Assembly (NCBI GenBank): GCA_050331455.1
Contig: JBHJGV010000008.1
Span: 1-64,000, forward strand
Length of the DNA: 64,000 nt
DNA from: CAYUYV01 sp050331455
Lineage (GTDB): Bacteria; Pseudomonadota; Alphaproteobacteria; JAJFIK01
Direction: 5' to 3'
How positions within the stretch are numbered: position 1 is the first letter of the stretch; each line of letters begins with the position of its first letter. Below the pieces are notes generated by a model. The model did no database searches. It had not been told where the DNA came from and saw only the letters and a list, made by a program, of their open reading frames with translations. This document shows positions 1 through 8,439 of the stretch, piece by piece. The position numbers were made by a program, and so were the translations under genes.

Positions 1-2
1 GC

Positions 3-659
3 CCCGCTGCGGCGGCCCTTTCCCCGCCACCCGAGCAGGCGTCGGACCACGCCATCAAGACGGCCAGGACGCTCGCCGCGGCTGCGGACAGCCTAGAGGC
101 GCTCAGAGCCGCCATGAACGGCTTCGAACAATGCCCGCTCAAGCACGGCGCCCGCTCCCTGGTCTTTGCCGACGGCGATCCGGCGGCCGATCTCATGCTG
201 GTCGGCGAAGCGCCGGGACAGATGGAGGATGCCCAGGGCCTGCCTTTTGTTGGGCCCTCCGGTCATCTGCTGGACCGGATGCTGGGTGCCATCGGGCGGG
301 ATCGCCGGTCGGTCTATATCGCCAACATCCTGCCCTGGCGCCCGCCCCTGAACCGCAAGCCCGAACTGACCGAGATCCACATGTGCCTGCCGTTTCTGGT
401 GCGCCACATCGAGTTGGCTGCACCGAAAGCGGTTCTGGCCCTTGGCGGGACGGCGGCCCAGCATCTGCTCGGCCAAGACGCGCCCATGCACCGCCTGCGC
501 GGCGCCTGGCACGACTGCCGCTTCGGCGCCCACACCGTGCCGGTCATGGCCACCTATCACCCGGCCTATCTGCTGCGCTCGCCCCAAGGCAAGCGGGCGG
601 CCTGGGCGGATTTTCTGGCGGTTCAAAAAGCGCTGGCGCCGGTTGAAAAAGGATCGTGA
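3..659 (+). CDS. Uracil-DNA glycosylase, family 4/5-like (5' end cut by window edge)
   Basis: Removes uracil from DNA as the first step of base excision repair. The frame is open from the first bases of the window, so the true start lies upstream; an in-frame ATG at 114 falls inside the conserved region (a SLEALRAAMNGFEQC stretch precedes it) and is unlikely to be the start. Visible family motifs are GEAPGQMEDAQGLPFVGPSG, holding the uracil pocket and catalytic region, ANILPWRPP, and the C-terminal HPAYLLRSPQGKR. Family 4 enzymes normally bind a 4Fe-4S cluster through a CxxC pair plus two more Cys; here only single Cys residues are visible (EQC, HMC, HDC), so the cluster may be absent or differently bound. 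The coding end and family are certain; the subfamily is not. Confidence 0.9.
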   Translation, partial: PAAAALSPPPEQASDHAIKTARTLAAAADSLEALRAAMNGFEQCPLKHGARSLVFADGDPAADLMLVGEAPGQMEDAQGLPFVGPSGHLLDRMLGAIGRDRRSVYIANILPWRPPLNRKPELTEIHMCLPFLVRHIELAAPKAVLALGGTAAQHLLGQDAPMHRLRGAWHDCRFGAHTVPVMATYHPAYLLRSPQGKRAAWADFLAVQKALAPVEKGS

Positions 660-1066
660 AGCGCCGATTGGCCTTACCTTCAGCACCAGGAAATTCCTGG
701 CTCCGCCTGCTTCGAACCGCCCGCACCCTTCCATAATTTGTAGACAGAAGGCTCCGTGGTTGTCCGCTTTGCCCTCGACCGGCCCGGATCGAGAGGTCGG
801 GCCCATTCGTCTGCGCACGGCATCGCAGGATCCCGCCCCCGCCGCCGCGTTTTGTTGCGCCGCAGGGGACATGGCAGTAGCGTCACGGTGTCATCGAAAC
901 CCAGGCGCAAACATTGCAGGCCGAACGGCGCCAGGGTACCGATGGGCAAACGGGTTGGGGCGTGGACGGCGGAGCCGGTCTTGGCTCCACCGCCGGTCTT
1001 GAAATGCCTGAAAGGCGCTTGACGAAGACGGGTTGGGCCAAAAGGCCTTGGTCAGATGGGGACACC
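660..1066. other. Intergenic stretch between the glycosylase and slt genes
   Basis: About 400 bases with no convincing gene. Open frames here lack family features and overlap one another. It presumably carries the promoter of the downstream transglycosylase gene, but I could not pick out confident -35/-10 boxes or a terminator. Confidence 0.4.
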
Positions 1067-2881
1067 ATGACGGACAATCGGGAGTGGCGAGCGGGTGGCG
1101 CCCTACTCGCACGTTTGATCGTTGTCGCACTCACGGCGCTGATGGGCGTGCAGGCGGCGGCCACGGCCGCCGAAGTGAACGGGTCCGCACGATCAAAAAC
1201 CATCCGTTCGGACCTCAGCGTCCTGTCATCGTCGGACCGCAAGGCTTATGCCCGTATCTTCGCCGCGCAAGACATCGGAGACCTGTCGACGGCCGATCGC
1301 TGGATCGAGAAAGTCGATGACCCGATCCTGATGGGTCATGTGCAGTTCCAGCGCTATATGCATCCGTCCGCCTACCGATCCCGCTACAAGGAACTTGCAG
1401 CATGGATGGCGCGGTATGCCGATCATCCGAACGCGTCCCGCATCTATACCCTGGCGTTGAAGCGCAAACCAAGCGCCGCCGCGACGCCCAAACCGCCCCT
1501 TTCACGCCATTGGCGCTTCGGCACGCGGGAGCGCACCGCCTTCGAGATCCACAACCCCGCCCGAAGCGATGCCCAGCGCCGGGAGGCGCGCTCCATCGAA
1601 CGGCGCGTTCGCTCCCTGTTGCGTCGGGAGCGGCCCACCCAGTCCCTCACCCTGATCAACGAGCCCGAAACCCGGGCCAAGCTGACCGGCGTTGAATATG
1701 ACCGCCTCCGGTCCCGCATCGCCCGTTCCTATTTTATGGAACAGATGGACGAGGTGGCCCTCGACGTGGCTCAGGCCGTTTCGCGGGACAATCGTGATGC
1801 CGTGCCCATGGCGGACTGGACCGCCGGCCTTGCCGCCTGGCGGACCGGGAATTTCGTGTTGGCCGCGGAGCATTTCGAGGCCCTGGCCCGGGCAAAGCAT
1901 CTGGGGGACTGGGAGCGCTCGGCGGGCGGGTTCTGGGCGGCCCGCGCTTTCCTGCGGGCCCGGGAACCCCAACAGGTCATCCCCATGCTGCGCATCGCGG
2001 CCCAGACTCCCCTCTCGTTTTATGGCCTGTTGGCCCGTCGGCAACTGGCCCAGCCTGTCCTGGCGCAATGGCGCGTGCCGCCGCTGGACCGGGAGAGCGT
2101 CGCCCGCCTGCGCCGTGACAAGGGCGTGGAGAGGGCCATGGCCCTCGCCGAGCTTGGCCAGGTGGCCCTCGCCGAACAGGAACTGAGCTGGGCCCATGGC
2201 CGCCTGAAGCCCGAGGACGACCGGGCACTGATCGGTCTCGCCCGGGCCCTGCATCTGCCGCACAGCCAGTTCAAGGCCGCCCTCAGCAGCAACGAACGGG
2301 ACCTCGCGTGGGGTCTGTTCCCGACACCGGCCTACGAGCCCCATGGCGGCTACACCGTCGACCGGGCCCTCGTCTTCGCGATCATGCGCAAAGAGAGCAA
2401 ATTTCTCGCCGCCGCCAAGAGTCATGCCGGCGCCCATGGCCTGATGCAGTTGATGCCGACGACCGCCCATTATGTCAGTGGGGATCGCCGTTACCTGGGT
2501 TCGGGACGCGAACTGCTCTTCGACCCGGCCCGCAATCTGGCCTTGGGTCAGCAATACACCACACGGCTGATGGGCATGATGGAGCCGGAGGGCAATCTGC
2601 TGATGGCCCTGTGTGCCTACAATGCAGGGCCGGGCAATCTGCGCCGCTGGGAACGGACGGTCCGGTTCCAGGACGACCCGCTGCTCTTTGTCGAGGCCAT
2701 TCCCGTGCCCGAAACCCGGGATTACATTGAGCGGGTCATGGCGGCTTTCTGGATCTACCGGGCCAGCATGGGCCAGGGAACGCCGTCGCTCGATGCCCTG
2801 GCGAGCGGCGCGTGGCCGATTTACGTGCCCCTCGATGGGCACAAGCCGCCGGCCCTTCTGGCCGCGGCACCGGGCATGTGA
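1067..2881 (+). CDS. Soluble lytic murein transglycosylase (Slt70-like)
   Basis: Exported enzyme that cleaves the MurNAc-GlcNAc bond of peptidoglycan, leaving 1,6-anhydro ends. The chosen ATG gives a 604-residue protein with a clear signal peptide (hydrophobic LLARLIVVALTALMGVQAA, then a TAAEVNG cleavage region); a longer in-frame extension upstream to 914 would bury that signal. The middle is helical and Ala/Arg rich, like the superhelical U domain of Slt70. The C-terminal SLT domain starts near residue 435: IMRKES carries the catalytic Glu (about residue 443), followed by GAHGLMQLMPTTA and ALCAYNAGPGNLRRW. moaB follows 8 bases after the stop, so the two may be cotranscribed. Confidence 0.93.
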   Translation: MTDNREWRAGGALLARLIVVALTALMGVQAAATAAEVNGSARSKTIRSDLSVLSSSDRKAYARIFAAQDIGDLSTADRWIEKVDDPILMGHVQFQRYMHPSAYRSRYKELAAWMARYADHPNASRIYTLALKRKPSAAATPKPPLSRHWRFGTRERTAFEIHNPARSDAQRREARSIERRVRSLLRRERPTQSLTLINEPETRAKLTGVEYDRLRSRIARSYFMEQMDEVALDVAQAVSRDNRDAVPMADWTAGLAAWRTGNFVLAAEHFEALARAKHLGDWERSAGGFWAARAFLRAREPQQVIPMLRIAAQTPLSFYGLLARRQLAQPVLAQWRVPPLDRESVARLRRDKGVERAMALAELGQVALAEQELSWAHGRLKPEDDRALIGLARALHLPHSQFKAALSSNERDLAWGLFPTPAYEPHGGYTVDRALVFAIMRKESKFLAAAKSHAGAHGLMQLMPTTAHYVSGDRRYLGSGRELLFDPARNLALGQQYTTRLMGMMEPEGNLLMALCAYNAGPGNLRRWERTVRFQDDPLLFVEAIPVPETRDYIERVMAAFWIYRASMGQGTPSLDALASGAWPIYVPLDGHKPPALLAAAPGM

Positions 2882-2889
2882 GGCGCTCT

Positions 2890-3435
2890 ATGGCCGGACT
2901 CGACGAGAGCCTCCCCTTCCTCCCCCTGCGCATCGCGATCCTGACGGTGTCGGACACCCGGACTCCAGCGGATGATCGCTCCGGCGACACGCTTCAAGGT
3001 TTTGCGGACCGGGCCGGGCACAGCCTCGCCGGCCGCGCCATCGTGCGGGACGATATCGCCGCCATCCGGGCACGGATCACCGGCTGGATCGCGGAGGGTG
3101 CGGTGGATGTCATCATCGCCACGGGCGGGACGGGCCTGACGGGCCGGGACGTGACCGTGGAGGCCGTGCGCCCCCTGTTCGACAAGGAGATCGACGGCTT
3201 TTCCGTCGTGTTTCACCAGATCAGCTTCGGCACCGTGGGCACATCCACCCTCCAATCGCGGGCCTGCGCCGGCCTTGTCGGCAGCACATATGTGTTCTGC
3301 CTGCCCGGCTCTACGGGCGCCGTGAAGGATGCCTGGACCGGCATTCTGCAATATCAACTGGACAGCCGGCACCGGCCCTGCAATCTCGCCGAAATTCTGC
3401 CCCGCCTCGAAGAACACAAGGCCCGCCCGGCCTGA
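2890..3435 (+). CDS. moaB: Molybdenum cofactor biosynthesis protein B (MoaB/MogA fold)
   Basis: A MoCF-domain protein of 181 residues that takes part in molybdopterin adenylylation. Diagnostic strings are ILTVSDTRTPADDRSGD at the N terminus, the TGGTGLTGRDVT loop, and FHQISFGTVGTST. The ATG at 2890 follows the transglycosylase stop by 8 bases and gives the usual family length and N terminus; a longer frame starting at 2812 would overlap the upstream gene. An XdhC-type molybdoenzyme maturation factor at 29.6 kb fits with molybdoenzymes in this organism. Confidence 0.93.
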   Translation: MAGLDESLPFLPLRIAILTVSDTRTPADDRSGDTLQGFADRAGHSLAGRAIVRDDIAAIRARITGWIAEGAVDVIIATGGTGLTGRDVTVEAVRPLFDKEIDGFSVVFHQISFGTVGTSTLQSRACAGLVGSTYVFCLPGSTGAVKDAWTGILQYQLDSRHRPCNLAEILPRLEEHKARPA

Positions 3436-3440
3436 TCGGG

Positions 3441-4058
3441 TCAGGGGTTGCCGGACCGATGCCCGCGCCAGCGGGCCAGATCCGCCCCCGTATCGATATC
3501 CGCCAGCCGATCGACGAGGCGCACGGGCAGCCGATTGATGAGCCGTGCCAGCGTGTCCTCAAGGGCATGGGGCGTCGACAGGCGCACCCCGTTGAACAGG
3601 CCTCGGGCAAGCGAGGCCCGGGCAAGGCCGATGAGCCAGAACCCTCCGTCCTCAGCCGGACCGAACACGGCGGGCGCGTTTCCCAGTGCCCGGAAGGCCC
3701 GCTCCACATGGTCGGGCCCAATGGCCGGGATGTCGCTGCCAATCAGCACCTGCGGGCCCGCATGCCCCGTCAGCAGACACCGTTCCATGCGCCGGCCCAG
3801 ATCGCCCGGCCCCTGGGGCATACGGAGGATGGACGCGGGCCAGGGATCGAGGCCCGTTCCGATGCGGCCGCGTTCCCCATCGGGAGAGACGGCCACAACC
3901 GTGCGCCAGCGCGGATCCGGCGCAAGGCGGCGCAGCAGCCGGGCCGTCTCGACACGGTAGAACCGGCAGGCCTCGACCGCACCGATATCACGCGAAAGGC
4001 GCGTCTTGGCCCGGCCAAGGCGCGGGGCTTTGACAAAGACGATCAGACGGCGGTCCAT
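3441..4058 (-). CDS. TIGR04282/DUF2064 family glycosyltransferase-like protein
   Basis: A GT-A fold protein of 205 residues, related to nucleotidyl/glycosyl transferases. MDRRLIVFVKAPRLGRAKTRLS is the typical N terminus of the family, followed by GSDIPAIGP (metal-binding DxP region) and FGPAEDGGFWLIGL. ATG at 4058 gives the standard start; a longer frame to 4526 would run through the neighbouring gene. It lies 11 bases downstream of the TIGR04283-type glycosyltransferase, the usual partner of this family. The substrate is unknown; the pair is often annotated as transferring sugars to a membrane or small-molecule acceptor, which the sequence alone cannot show. The stop is only about 6 bases from the convergent moaB stop. 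Confidence 0.85.
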   Translation of the reverse strand: MDRRLIVFVKAPRLGRAKTRLSRDIGAVEACRFYRVETARLLRRLAPDPRWRTVVAVSPDGERGRIGTGLDPWPASILRMPQGPGDLGRRMERCLLTGHAGPQVLIGSDIPAIGPDHVERAFRALGNAPAVFGPAEDGGFWLIGLARASLARGLFNGVRLSTPHALEDTLARLINRLPVRLVDRLADIDTGADLARWRGHRSGNP

Positions 4059-4069
4059 TCTTCCCCAGC

Positions 4070-4765
4070 TCACCCGTAAAGCCTTGCCAGGAGACGGGGC
4101 GGCACCCGGAGGAAATAAAGTCCCAGAATGGACAGATTGCGCGCCGAGCGCAGGACATAGCCGTCGCTGCGGAACCGGTCCGCACTCGTCACGGCACGGA
4201 CGGGCAGAACGGACAGGCGCCGCCGGCCGATGCGGCGGACGATATCCACATCCTCCATCAAAGGCATGTCCTGAAAGCCTCCCAGGCCGTCGTAAAAGGC
4301 GCGGGAGATGAGCAGCCCCTGATCGCCATAGGGCAGCGCCAGGATGCGGCAGCGCCAGGCCACCATGCGCTCCAGACGCCGGGCCGAGGGGGAAAAATCG
4401 TCGAGGGCGAAGGTGAAGGCCGCGGCCTGAAGCGCCTTGGCCCGGGCCGCCCGTTCCATGAAGTCTCGGACCATACGCGCCCAGCCCGCCTCCAGAATCG
4501 TGTCGGCGTGGAGGAACAGGAGCCAATCGCCCTGGGCCGCGGCCGCACCCTCGCGAAGCAGGTGGCCGCCGCCGCGCGTGGTCTTGATGATCCGGGCACC
4601 CATATGATCGGCGATGGCAAGGGTGCCGTCGCTGGAGCCGCCATCGGCGACGACGACGTCCCGCACAAGCCCGGCGACCACGCCGGGCACGAGGGCCTCA
4701 AGGGCGACGGGCAGGGTGTCGGCGGCATTCAGAGTCGGGATGACGATCGACAGAGGCGCGTTCAT
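4070..4765 (-). CDS. TIGR04283 family family-2 glycosyltransferase
   Basis: GT-A/GT2 glycosyltransferase of 231 residues. The N terminus LSIVIPTLNAADTLPVAL, the VVVADGGSSDGT nucleotide-binding region, LLFLHADT (the DxD-like metal site) and GGFQDMPLMEDVDIVRR (acceptor-site ED motif) are all visible. The ATG at 4765 has an AAGGGG ribosome-binding sequence just upstream and gives the standard start; a longer frame to 4948 overlaps the membrane protein gene. It sits between a polytopic membrane protein and the DUF2064 partner on the same strand, so the three probably form a surface-glycan or lipid-glycosylation operon. Confidence 0.88.
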   Translation of the reverse strand: MNAPLSIVIPTLNAADTLPVALEALVPGVVAGLVRDVVVADGGSSDGTLAIADHMGARIIKTTRGGGHLLREGAAAAQGDWLLFLHADTILEAGWARMVRDFMERAARAKALQAAAFTFALDDFSPSARRLERMVAWRCRILALPYGDQGLLISRAFYDGLGGFQDMPLMEDVDIVRRIGRRRLSVLPVRAVTSADRFRSDGYVLRSARNLSILGLYFLRVPPRLLARLYG

Positions 4766-4808
4766 GCCCCTTGTGTGTCCCAGGCCGGGACGGGACGCAA
4801 GATCCCCG

Positions 4809-6362
4809 TCACCAGCGCCAGAGGGAGACCGGCAATGCCAGGGCCAGCAGCACCAGAAGCGCCGTGGTGGTGACGCGGTCCGGCACGAACCGGCGAAGCG
4901 GCGCGGCAAACATGGCCGCAATGAAAAACGGCATGAAATAGGCCACATAGATGAATTTCACGGAGGTGTTCTTGCCCGGCTCCATGCCCTCGGTCGCCTG
5001 CCAGCAGACATAGAGCGCGATGCTGAGGGCGGACATGAGAACGAGGACGCCCTTTTCCTCCAGATCGCCGGACCGGGCCGCTTGGATGCCCAGCCTCACG
5101 AGACCCACGGCCCCCATAACCAGCATGATCGGCGTAATGAACAGGGCGTAGATCAGAATGGCGCGCTTGAAGGGCACATTGGCGTCGGTCTCGCGCTTTT
5201 GGGGACCGGAAAAATACAGCCAGTGATCCGCCCAGAAATCGGAAAACATCAAGGTCGCGAAACTGTGGTTCAGAGTCTGTTGCCAGGGTTCGACGGACGG
5301 ATCCGGCGTGTCTTTGCGCACTTGATCGTAGAGACGGTTGGGCATTTCCAGCAATTCGCGGATGTGGAATGTGCTGTAGAAGCGCCCGTGGTCGAACTTG
5401 TCCACATAGGCGGCCTTCACATGGGGTGCGATCACTTCAGTGTAATCGTCCGGATAGCGCTTGAAGGCATCTCCGGTGACCGCCTGCCGGTAGATCCACC
5501 AACTGGACGACAGGGCAACCACCAGCACGGCAAAAACGGCATACCGTCCGAGAAGGGGCGCAAGCTGGAGGGGGCGGAGCGTGAAACCTGCGCTGCGCCA
5601 CAGCCTGAAAGCGATGCCGCCGCCGATCAGCACCATGGGAATAACGGCAAAGGGACGCGTGAGGCCCAGGGCGCCGATGGTCAGCCCCATGATGACCATG
5701 TCGCGGACCGTGATCCGCGCCTTGTCCAACAAACCCACATAGAGAAGGAAAGACACGGTGGTGAGGAAGACGAACAGATTGTCCGAATTCACCATGGCTC
5801 CGATTTTCTGGTAGCCCGGAAGGGCAAGGAGCATGAGTGACGCTGCAAAGGCCATAAAGCCCGGCCCCAGAAATCGCGGAAAAAGCACAAAGATCCAAAT
5901 GCCATAGACGGCCGTCAGCATGCCCCAGTTTATCAGTCGCAAAAGCTGCCCGCCGGAGGCATCGACGATCGAAAGGTAATCCACCGTATCGCGCAACGTA
6001 TTCTTGATGCTGTCGAGGGAATCGCCACGGCTGAGGGGCGTCAAAATCTGGTCGTTGATGTCGATTTGAGACAGCAGGCCAAGGGCCATCGCCGGACATC
6101 CGGCCATGTAATAGAGGGGCGGATTGTAATAGAGTGTGTCAGTGTAAAGACCGCAGGTTCCGGTGCGCAAAGCATGTCGCGGCGAGTCGTATTGATGCTT
6201 AATGTCGTAAGAAAACGCGTTCCACATGGTTATGGAAAGCTTCAACAGGAGCGCGGCGAGCAGAATGATGCCGAGCCGTTTGGGATAGAGCGTCGGAAGC
6301 AATCCGAGCCCCTTGACCCATCCCCTGACCCCCGTGGGGATCCTGTCCACAGTGACAGACAT
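4809..6362 (-). CDS. Polytopic membrane protein, possible GT-C-type glycosyltransferase
   Basis: A 517-residue integral membrane protein with roughly ten hydrophobic segments (for example LGIILLAALLLKLSITM near the start, YAVFAVLVVALSSSWWIY in the middle and TTALLVLLALALPVSLW at the end). An acidic and Tyr-rich loop follows the first segment (FSYDIKHQYDSPRHAL), the layout expected of lipid-linked-sugar GT-C enzymes such as ArnT/PMT relatives; a catalytic role is inference. ATG at 6362 has AGAGGG upstream. The first gene of a minus-strand group with the two glycosyltransferases, 43 bases upstream of the TIGR04283 gene. Confidence 0.7.
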   Translation of the reverse strand: MSVTVDRIPTGVRGWVKGLGLLPTLYPKRLGIILLAALLLKLSITMWNAFSYDIKHQYDSPRHALRTGTCGLYTDTLYYNPPLYYMAGCPAMALGLLSQIDINDQILTPLSRGDSLDSIKNTLRDTVDYLSIVDASGGQLLRLINWGMLTAVYGIWIFVLFPRFLGPGFMAFAASLMLLALPGYQKIGAMVNSDNLFVFLTTVSFLLYVGLLDKARITVRDMVIMGLTIGALGLTRPFAVIPMVLIGGGIAFRLWRSAGFTLRPLQLAPLLGRYAVFAVLVVALSSSWWIYRQAVTGDAFKRYPDDYTEVIAPHVKAAYVDKFDHGRFYSTFHIRELLEMPNRLYDQVRKDTPDPSVEPWQQTLNHSFATLMFSDFWADHWLYFSGPQKRETDANVPFKRAILIYALFITPIMLVMGAVGLVRLGIQAARSGDLEEKGVLVLMSALSIALYVCWQATEGMEPGKNTSVKFIYVAYFMPFFIAAMFAAPLRRFVPDRVTTTALLVLLALALPVSLWRW

Positions 6363-6777
6363 TCCACGCAACCCTCTGCACCACCTCGCCTGGAGGCTAG
6401 ACCCCCCTGCGGTCCAAAGCCAGTCTCCCGCCTTTCTACCCCACGCACGTCCCGTTTCATGGGATGCCGCCTTCCAAGATCCTTCGAAGGAACGCCGGAA
6501 CGGCCTCTCCGAACCCGGTCCGACGGGAACCGCACCGCGAAACAATGGCTGCCCCGGACCTTATCCCGACCGGAAAGCGCACAGGACGTATCTTGGCCCA
6601 ATCGCACGCCGAAACTGATCCGGATTCCCAATTGGATCGATAGCCTAAAGCTATCATCGAGCCACGAAAAAATCTGCCCCAGCGCCCACGCGCCATGAAC
6701 AATACACATTTCCCACAAGGCTGATACCATTGGATTGGTTTCGAACCTAACCAGATCAGAATGCGCATATCAATGTC

Positions 6778-6882
6778 GGCGGTCCATGGAGGACATCCGG
6801 TCCGGCGCAAAGGCCATGATCCCGCGCCACCCGCCCCGCCTTACGTCGAACACCGCCAAATGCGGCACATCCCGCCCGTCCA
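6778..6882 (-). repeat. Dispersed ~105-bp element, copy 1
   Basis: Read on the minus strand, this stretch aligns without gaps to 46598-46702 on the plus strand, with about 18 differences in 104 positions by my hand count (about 83% identity). Both copies lie in the two longest gene-free stretches of the window. The aligned frame reads as a GRD-P-LAVFDV-R-GWRGI-AFA-DR-SSMD pattern in both, but the differences are not clearly concentrated in third codon positions, so coding is unproven. Confidence 0.7.
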
Positions 6883-6993
6883 AAGGACCGGCGATGCCAC
6901 TATTGTTCTCGCGCGACCCACGCGCCCGCCGCCGTGTAGCCCTTAGGGGCCAGGGCGGACAATCTCAACGTCTTCGGGACGCCTGTTTTTTCC

Positions 6994-7021
6994 TTGTATA
7001 CCCCCTTTTTGTTCATCTAGT
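6994..7021 (+). promoter_or_regulatory. Candidate promoter of the radical SAM gene
   Basis: TTGTAT at 6994-6999 and TCTAGT at 7016-7021 are separated by 16 bases and resemble sigma70-type -35 and -10 boxes. The SOS box overlaps the -10 element, as expected for repression. The -10 match is imperfect. Confidence 0.45.
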
Positions 7022-7025
7022 GTTC
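7011..7025 (+). promoter_or_regulatory. LexA (SOS) box, GTTC-N7-GTTC
   Basis: GTTC at 7011-7014 and GTTC at 7022-7025 are spaced by exactly seven bases (ATCTAGT), the direct-repeat operator recognised by LexA in alphaproteobacteria. The AT-rich spacer ending in T before the second GTTC is typical. It lies about 140 bases before the radical SAM start codon and overlaps a candidate -10 box. Binding is inferred from the motif only. Confidence 0.7.
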
Positions 7026-7163
7026 CAGCGCATAACGACGACGACGACTGGAAACGGCCTGGATGTTCTCGCGCGGAACAGACCCGGTGTCACGCGCGGT
7101 TTCAGGGCGCCGCACCGCAAGGCCGCCGTTACGATCGATGTGGATAGGACAGGATGGCATTTC

Positions 7164-8354
7164 ATGGCCGCACGGCATTCCCGGCATCGCCCCGCGGGGC
7201 CCGACCCGATCCATGTCCGGCTGAATGCTGCGCCAGGGACTGCGTCCGGGGCAGAGGCCGTCAGCACGTCGGGGCCCGTGGTCGGGGGACCACGGGGGCG
7301 CGGCAGTGTGCGCAATGCCAGCGGCCGGTATGAGGCCCTCGCCTACGCCCCGCCGGGCGAACATGGCTTCGAAATCGGTGAAGAAGCCGATCTGCCGCCG
7401 GACCGGGTGGAGACCCGGCTCATCCCGGATGCCTCCCGCTCGGTGCTGGCCCGCAACACCTCGCCGGACATTCCCTTCGACCGGTCGGTTAACCCCTATC
7501 GGGGCTGCGAGCACGGCTGCAGTTACTGCTATGCACGGCCCACTCACGCTTATCTCGGCCACTCCCCCGGCCTCGATTTCGAAACGCAGCTCTATTTCAA
7601 GCCGGATGCCGCAGCCCTGTTGGAGCAAACCTTCCGAAAACCGGGCTACCGCGTGAGCCCCCTGGGCCTCGGCAGCAACACCGATCCCTACCAACCCGCC
7701 GAAAAGGCCTTGAAGATCACCCGCTCTGTTCTGGACGTCCTGGCCGCCTTCCAGCACCCGGTCATGGTCACCACCAAGGGCGCCCTCGTGACCCGGGACA
7801 TCGATATTCTGGCCCCCATGGCCCGATGCGGGATCGCCAAGGTCGCCCTGTCCGTCACCACCCTGAACAACCGCCTCGCCCGCGCCATGGAGCCGCGGGC
7901 GCCCAGCCCCGGTCGGCGCCTTGAGGCCATCAGGGCGCTCTCGCAAGCGGGCATCCCCACGGCCGTCAGCATGGGGCCCGTCATTCCCGGGCTGAACGAC
8001 CACGAAATCGAAACCCTGCTGGAAGCGGCATCGGACGCCGGAGCCACCGCAGCGACCTACACGCTTTTGCGCATGCCGCTCGAAATCAAGGACCTGTTCC
8101 GGGATTGGTTGGAGGCGGCCGTGCCGGGGCGGGCGGCCCGGGTCATCAGCCTCATGCGACAAATGCGCGGAGGCCGGGACAACGATGCCCAATGGCACAC
8201 CCGCATGACCGGCGAGGGCCCCCTCGCCGCCCTGATCAAGGCCCGTTTTGCCCGGAGCCGGCGCCGTTTGAGCCTGGACAGCCGAGGCTGCATCCTCGAC
8301 ACGACCCGCTTCGCCGTGCCGCCCCGCCCGGGCGATCAGCTCCGGTTGTTGTAG
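7164..8354 (+). CDS. PA0069-family radical SAM protein (spore-photoproduct-lyase-like)
   Basis: Radical SAM enzyme of 396 residues. NPYRGCEHGCSYCYARPTH contains the cluster-binding CxxxCxxC (about Cys115, 119, 122); the family also shows GSNTDPYQPAE, VMVTTKGALVTRD and MGPVIPGLNDHE. The substrate of this family is not established; it is distantly related to spore photoproduct lyase. ATG at 7164 has AGGATGG upstream; the frame is open much further 5' (to 6735) but that part translates through the promoter. The first ~85 residues are low in conservation, so the start could be somewhat further in. The SOS box upstream suggests DNA-damage induction and hence a repair role. RNase HII follows 85 bases after the stop. 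Confidence 0.9.
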   Translation: MAARHSRHRPAGPDPIHVRLNAAPGTASGAEAVSTSGPVVGGPRGRGSVRNASGRYEALAYAPPGEHGFEIGEEADLPPDRVETRLIPDASRSVLARNTSPDIPFDRSVNPYRGCEHGCSYCYARPTHAYLGHSPGLDFETQLYFKPDAAALLEQTFRKPGYRVSPLGLGSNTDPYQPAEKALKITRSVLDVLAAFQHPVMVTTKGALVTRDIDILAPMARCGIAKVALSVTTLNNRLARAMEPRAPSPGRRLEAIRALSQAGIPTAVSMGPVIPGLNDHEIETLLEAASDAGATAATYTLLRMPLEIKDLFRDWLEAAVPGRAARVISLMRQMRGGRDNDAQWHTRMTGEGPLAALIKARFARSRRRLSLDSRGCILDTTRFAVPPRPGDQLRLL

Positions 8355-8439
8355 TCGGCGCAAACAGCCGTTAACCCCGTTTTCAGTCCTCGGGCGCCTG
8401 TTTGACCGTTCGACCGCGTGGGGCCGGCGGCGCATCAGG

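Larger units (their letters stand above)
6363..7163. other. 800-bp gene-free region between divergent genes
   Basis: No convincing gene on either strand. It holds one copy of a roughly 105-bp dispersed element (about 6778-6882) and, at its right end, the SOS box and promoter of the radical SAM gene. The left end must hold the promoter of the minus-strand membrane protein operon, which I could not place. The A/T content rises between about 6600 and 6770. Confidence 0.5.

Noticed and set aside
4614..5840. 408-codon plus-strand frame opposite the membrane protein and glycosyltransferase genes
   Set aside because: Low-complexity His/Gly/Glu translation; the minus-strand genes there have membrane segments and family motifs.
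6735..6765. GGTTTCGAACC, resembling the T-loop of a tRNA
   Set aside because: The flanking bases do not form a 5-bp T stem, and no acceptor, D or anticodon arms can be drawn around it.
8355..8439. Start of rnhB further upstream
   Set aside because: No in-frame start with a ribosome-binding sequence, and residues there are unlike the family.
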